From assembly GCA_018715225.1 (NCBI GenBank), contig DVMB01000023.1, forward strand, positions 1 through 8,934: a DNA stretch of 8,934 bases. The letters run 5' to 3'. The notes under the pieces were generated by a model. The model had not been told where the DNA came from. It did no database searches and saw only the letters and a list, made by a program, of their open reading frames with translations. Source of the DNA: Candidatus Onthoplasma faecigallinarum (GTDB lineage: Bacteria; Bacillota; Clostridia; Christensenellales; UBA1242). The position numbers and the translations under genes were made by a program. Shown in pieces: positions 6,020-8,934 of the stretch. Every line of letters starts with the position of its first letter. Positions within the stretch are counted from its first letter, which is position 1.

Positions 6020-7831
6020 ATGGATATAATCTTAGACAAGGTCAAGCGTCTACCAAATGACCCTGGCGTATATATAATGAAAGATAAAGACGAAAACGTG
6101 ATATATGTTGGCAAAGCAAAGAATTTAAAGAAGCGTGTCAGCCAATATTTTTTGCGTAAACAGGAGCATATAAAAGTCAGGAACATGGTAAAAAATGTGG
6201 TAGATTTTGATTTTTTCATAGTAAATGACGAAGTCGAAGCACTGGCGCTAGAAAACAATTTGATAAAAAAATATAAGCCATATTACAACATTCTTTTGAA
6301 AGATAGCAAGACATACGCATATATAAAAATAAACTTAAAAGAAGATTATCCACGTTTTGAAATATCTAGGCGACTGAATAAAAATGATAAGTATTTCGGG
6401 CCGTACATGGCTGGAGTAACCGCAAAAGACGTCTTGTCAATCATTGATTATGCCTTTCAGTTGCGTAAATGCAAGTTACCTTTGGCTGAGAACAAAGCAC
6501 CGATTAAGCCTTGCTTGTTCAAAGAAATGCATATGTGTTCAGCCCCTTGTGCCAAATTGATTTCAAAAGAGGACTACAACAAAATAGTGGACGAGGCAAT
6601 AAAGTTTTTGAAAGGCGACACAAAGCAAGTCGAAAGCATATTACATCAAAAGATGGAGATTGCCTCAAAAAATGAAAATTTTGAGACCGCATTGATATTG
6701 CGAGACAGATTGAAGATGCTAGACAAGTTGAAGTCAAGGGTAATAACCAGCCTAGGAAGTTTGGTGGACTATGATGTGTTCAACCTTGTTACCAGCGGAG
6801 AGTTTTCTGCCATGTGCGTGTTGGTTATCCGTGGAGGAAAACTGCAGGGGGTACAGACATTCGATATTCTAAATTATTTGGACGAAAATGAGGCGTACAC
6901 GCAATTTATCATGCAGTATTATAACGCTCATCCGCTGATTGTAGATGAGATAATCATGCCACAAATGGACACGAAAGAGATTGAATTGTTCCTAGCCGAC
7001 AAGTCAAAAAAGAAAATCACAGTTACAAAACCTGTCATAGATAGCGTGAAGTACAAGTTGCTAGAAATGGCAGAAAAAAATGCACGTATGCACATTGAAA
7101 AGAATCTAGAAAAGAACATAAAGCATGTCAATGCGAGCATAGGAGCGGTAAAACAACTCCAAAAAGACCTTAATTTAAAGCACGAGCCGAAGCGAATAGA
7201 ATGTTATGATATATCTCATACGCATGGAACTTTTACTGTAGCCAGCATGGTCGTAGTGATGAACGGAGAAAAAGCACCTAAGATGTATAGAAAATTCAAG
7301 ATAGAGACAGTGGGCTTTATAGATGATTTTGCCTCTATGCGTGAGGTGCTGACAAGGAGAATGGAGAGACTAAATAGTGAGGACATCAGTTTTTCCAGCA
7401 TGCCAGATTTGATTGTAATTGATGGCGGTAAAGGACAATTAGGCATTGCTCAAGAAGTTATGGAAAAGTATCATTTTACCAACGATTTGATAAGCCTAGC
7501 CAAGCGGGAAGAAGAGGTGTTTAAACCGAATGAGAGCAAGCCATATATTTTAAAAAAGGGGAGTTATTCGCTAAGATTAATTCAACTAGCACGTGATGAA
7601 GCCCATAGATTTGCCATCACATTCAATAGACAACTGCGAGCAAAAGGAATGTATAGGGGAGGCTTGGAGTCCATCGCTGGTGTAGGACCAGTAACGAGGA
7701 GAGCCTTGTTAAGCAAATTTAGGACAATAGAAAATATAAAAAATGCTACTCTAGAAGATCTAGAAAGCACAAAAGGACTTTCCAAAAAGACGGCAAAAGC
7801 GATATACGACCGATTTCATACGAACAAGTAG
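6020..7831 (+). CDS. uvrC: UvrABC excinuclease subunit C
   Basis: UvrC makes both incisions, 3' then 5' of a bulky DNA lesion, once UvrB is loaded in nucleotide excision repair. The 603 residues match the family (about 590-620). Domains in order: GIY-YIG nuclease at about 13-92 (PGVY with Y18, IYVGKAKN with Y29, R39, catalytic-type E78 in LENNLIKKYKP); a cysteine cluster C151, C165, C173 and C177, the positions reported to hold a 4Fe-4S cluster; UVR domain binding UvrB at about 203-238; RNase H-like nuclease with D397 (YDIS), D468 (IDGGKGQ) and H529 (RDEAHRFA); and tandem helix-hairpin-helix at about 550-600. All catalytic residues look intact. The frame opens further back to a TTG at 6002, but the ATG at 6020 gives the normal N-terminus and the -10 box lies between them. 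There is no Shine-Dalgarno. It heads the rightward group. Confidence 0.97.
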   Translation: MDIILDKVKRLPNDPGVYIMKDKDENVIYVGKAKNLKKRVSQYFLRKQEHIKVRNMVKNVVDFDFFIVNDEVEALALENNLIKKYKPYYNILLKDSKTYAYIKINLKEDYPRFEISRRLNKNDKYFGPYMAGVTAKDVLSIIDYAFQLRKCKLPLAENKAPIKPCLFKEMHMCSAPCAKLISKEDYNKIVDEAIKFLKGDTKQVESILHQKMEIASKNENFETALILRDRLKMLDKLKSRVITSLGSLVDYDVFNLVTSGEFSAMCVLVIRGGKLQGVQTFDILNYLDENEAYTQFIMQYYNAHPLIVDEIIMPQMDTKEIELFLADKSKKKITVTKPVIDSVKYKLLEMAEKNARMHIEKNLEKNIKHVNASIGAVKQLQKDLNLKHEPKRIECYDISHTHGTFTVASMVVVMNGEKAPKMYRKFKIETVGFIDDFASMREVLTRRMERLNSEDISFSSMPDLIVIDGGKGQLGIAQEVMEKYHFTNDLISLAKREEEVFKPNESKPYILKKGSYSLRLIQLARDEAHRFAITFNRQLRAKGMYRGGLESIAGVGPVTRRALLSKFRTIENIKNATLEDLESTKGLSKKTAKAIYDRFHTNK

Positions 7832-7862
7832 ATAAAGCATAAAGAAGATAGAGGAATTTGTT

Positions 7863-8654
7863 ATGGATAAAGGAATCAGTTTTTATTTTGGATATGATAT
7901 TCCGCCTGAAGAGAGAATTGAGTTGATAAAAAAAGCGGGATTTAATTGTGTCATAACATCGTGCGATAAAAAATTTGATGCCGAAAACGGAAGTTTGAGT
8001 AGTCAAATCAAGTTATTCAAGAAATATGGTATACGCCTAACCAGTCTACACTTATCATACAATACGCCCGAATTGCCTTGCTTTTGGGAAAAAGGGAGAG
8101 ATGGCGATAGGTTACTAAAGACAGCATTGTATGAAATAAAATTGGCACATAAATACAATATAAAAAATGTTGTCATGCATCTAATTGGGACGTATTCTCT
8201 AGAGGGAGAAAAGCGACTTCTAAAAATATTGGACCTGTGCAGTAAATTTGATATAAATTTAGCGGTTGAGAATATTGATTGTCCACACCTTTTTGCGGAT
8301 ATTTTTAGGAATATACAGCATGAAAAGTTGAAATTTTGTTATGACTCTGGGCACAATAATGTCTTTGACAAAAATACAGATTATCTATTAAATTATGGAG
8401 ATAAATTGGTTGCTTTGCATCTCCATGACAACAATGGCAAAGCGGACGAACATTCTATAACACCATTGAGCGGGACAATAGATTGGGACAAAATTGCGCT
8501 TAGGCTATCAAAATTAAATGAAGTTTCGCTAGATTATGAGACAATGAATAGGACACACAAAGAAATTTTTGCTTCAACATTTTTGGCTTTTGTGAAAGAA
8601 CATGCGGACAATTTGGAAAACAAAATTATTCATTATAGGTCAGCAAAAGTTTGA
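7863..8654 (+). CDS. TIM-barrel metalloenzyme, xylose isomerase-like/AP endonuclease 2 superfamily
   Basis: This 263-residue protein belongs to the superfamily of sugar (phosphate) isomerases/epimerases and endonuclease IV. Metal-type residues follow the strand order of the barrel: H63 (SLHLSY), H106 (VVMHLIGT), E136 (AVENID), D161 and H164 (YDSGHNN), H186 (LHLHDN), D195 and H197 (DEH), and E226 (LDYET). By eye these match the nine trinuclear zinc ligands of E. coli endonuclease IV (H69, H109, E145, D179, H182, H216, D229, H231, E261). The segment with DEHSITPLSGTIDW is also common in sugar isomerase-like members, so this does not prove DNA repair activity. The protein is a little shorter than endonuclease IV (285). 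GAGG at 7851-7854 precedes the ATG by eight bases. It starts 31 bases after the uvrC stop with no terminator between, so it is likely co-transcribed. The substrate is undetermined. Confidence 0.85.
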   Translation: MDKGISFYFGYDIPPEERIELIKKAGFNCVITSCDKKFDAENGSLSSQIKLFKKYGIRLTSLHLSYNTPELPCFWEKGRDGDRLLKTALYEIKLAHKYNIKNVVMHLIGTYSLEGEKRLLKILDLCSKFDINLAVENIDCPHLFADIFRNIQHEKLKFCYDSGHNNVFDKNTDYLLNYGDKLVALHLHDNNGKADEHSITPLSGTIDWDKIALRLSKLNEVSLDYETMNRTHKEIFASTFLAFVKEHADNLENKIIHYRSAKV

Positions 8655-8679
8655 CCTAAAAAATAATGGAAGAAAGAAG

Positions 8680-8685
8680 AGGAGG
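8680..8685 (+). promoter_or_regulatory. Strong Shine-Dalgarno of the pyrophosphatase gene
   Basis: AGGAGG ends five bases before the ATG at 8691, the strongest ribosome-binding site in the rightward group. It supports that start over the in-frame ATG at 8733, which lacks one. Confidence 0.85.
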
Positions 8686-8690
8686 AAAAG

Positions 8691-8934
8691 ATGGATAGTA
8701 AAGAATTTTTAGGTAAAAAAGTAACTGTAAAGATGGATAGACCTTTGGGGAGCAAACACCCAAAGCATGGTTTTGTATATCCAGTGAATTATGGCTACAT
8801 TCCAAACACAATTTCAGGCGATGGGGAGGAACTTGACGCATATGTTTTGGGCGAACACAAACCGTTGGATGAATTTACGGGCATTGTCGTAGCGATTATC
8901 CACAGGATAGACGACGATGATGATAAATTGGTGG
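8691..8934 (+). CDS. Inorganic pyrophosphatase, class I-like (3' end beyond right edge)
   Basis: The first 81 residues belong to the soluble inorganic pyrophosphatase family, which hydrolyses pyrophosphate to phosphate with Mg2+ and pulls biosynthetic reactions forward. YPVNYGYIPNT (30-40) and the metal-binding DGEELD (D44, D49) align with E. coli YPCNYGYINHT and D65/D70. A run of five aspartates before KLV (74-81) includes the position of E. coli D102. The N-terminus is much shorter than in the E. coli enzyme: VTVKMDRPLGSKHP leads straight into the YP-NYGY motif, so some N-terminal active-site residues of the classical enzyme have no obvious counterpart. I recall similar short forms in Bacillota. 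It lies 36 bases after the preceding gene with no terminator, so it is probably the third gene of the uvrC group. Catalysis as a pyrophosphatase is likely but not certain because of the short N-terminus and the missing C-terminus. Confidence 0.83.
   Translation, partial: MDSKEFLGKKVTVKMDRPLGSKHPKHGFVYPVNYGYIPNTISGDGEELDAYVLGEHKPLDEFTGIVVAIIHRIDDDDDKLV

Noticed and set aside
1470..7600. Repeated CACGTG hexamers across several genes
   Set aside because: They fall mostly on Ala-Arg codon pairs (GCACGT) within coding sequence, on both strands, and follow from a preference for CGT arginine codons, so a binding-site role is not supported.
7746..8006. 86-codon minus-strand open frame across the uvrC/TIM-barrel junction
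   Set aside because: It covers the end of uvrC and the start of the next gene on the opposite strand, with no Shine-Dalgarno or domain.
8656..8841. 61-codon minus-strand frame opposite the pyrophosphatase start
   Set aside because: It is antisense to the strong Shine-Dalgarno and the conserved YPVNYGYIPNT region; no support of its own.

Overview
The window looks like chromosomal DNA of a low-GC Gram-positive bacterium, most likely a clostridial member of the Bacillota. The reasons are AT-rich composition, strong AAGGAG-type Shine-Dalgarno sequences, a consensus extended -10 promoter, and the grouping murB - PHP phosphatase - whiA - dnaE, which is a familiar neighbourhood in that phylum (recalled, not searched). 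No mobile element, CRISPR array, tRNA, rRNA or phage gene is visible. Coding density is very high; no gene-free stretch is longer than about 75 bases.

Layout: the window is a divergon with its hinge at about 5953-6019. Leftward (minus strand), from the hinge to position 1, run an orphan membrane-anchored solute-binding-like protein, murB (4-base overlap), a PHP-family metallophosphoesterase with its own consensus promoter, whiA, and dnaE (1-base overlap with whiA, cut by the left edge). Rightward (plus strand) run uvrC, a TIM-barrel protein of the xylose isomerase/endonuclease IV superfamily, and a short class I inorganic pyrophosphatase cut by the right edge. No terminator-like hairpin was seen inside either group, so each may be one transcript, with an added start in front of the PHP gene on the left.

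Working together: dnaE (replication), whiA (division/chromosome regulation) and murB (peptidoglycan precursor synthesis) tie the left arm to growth and division. The right arm starts with the UvrABC nuclease subunit, followed by an enzyme carrying all nine metal-ligand positions of endonuclease IV, and a pyrophosphatase. The most unusual points are the compact hinge, where both genes have a -10 box only five or six bases before the ATG and no Shine-Dalgarno (possible leaderless mRNAs); the short orphan solute-binding-like protein coupled to murB; the endonuclease IV-like ligand set beside uvrC; and the absence of rapZ/yvcK between the PHP gene and whiA.

Most of the window is housekeeping. I see no clear undescribed multi-gene system; the findings are leads of modest strength.
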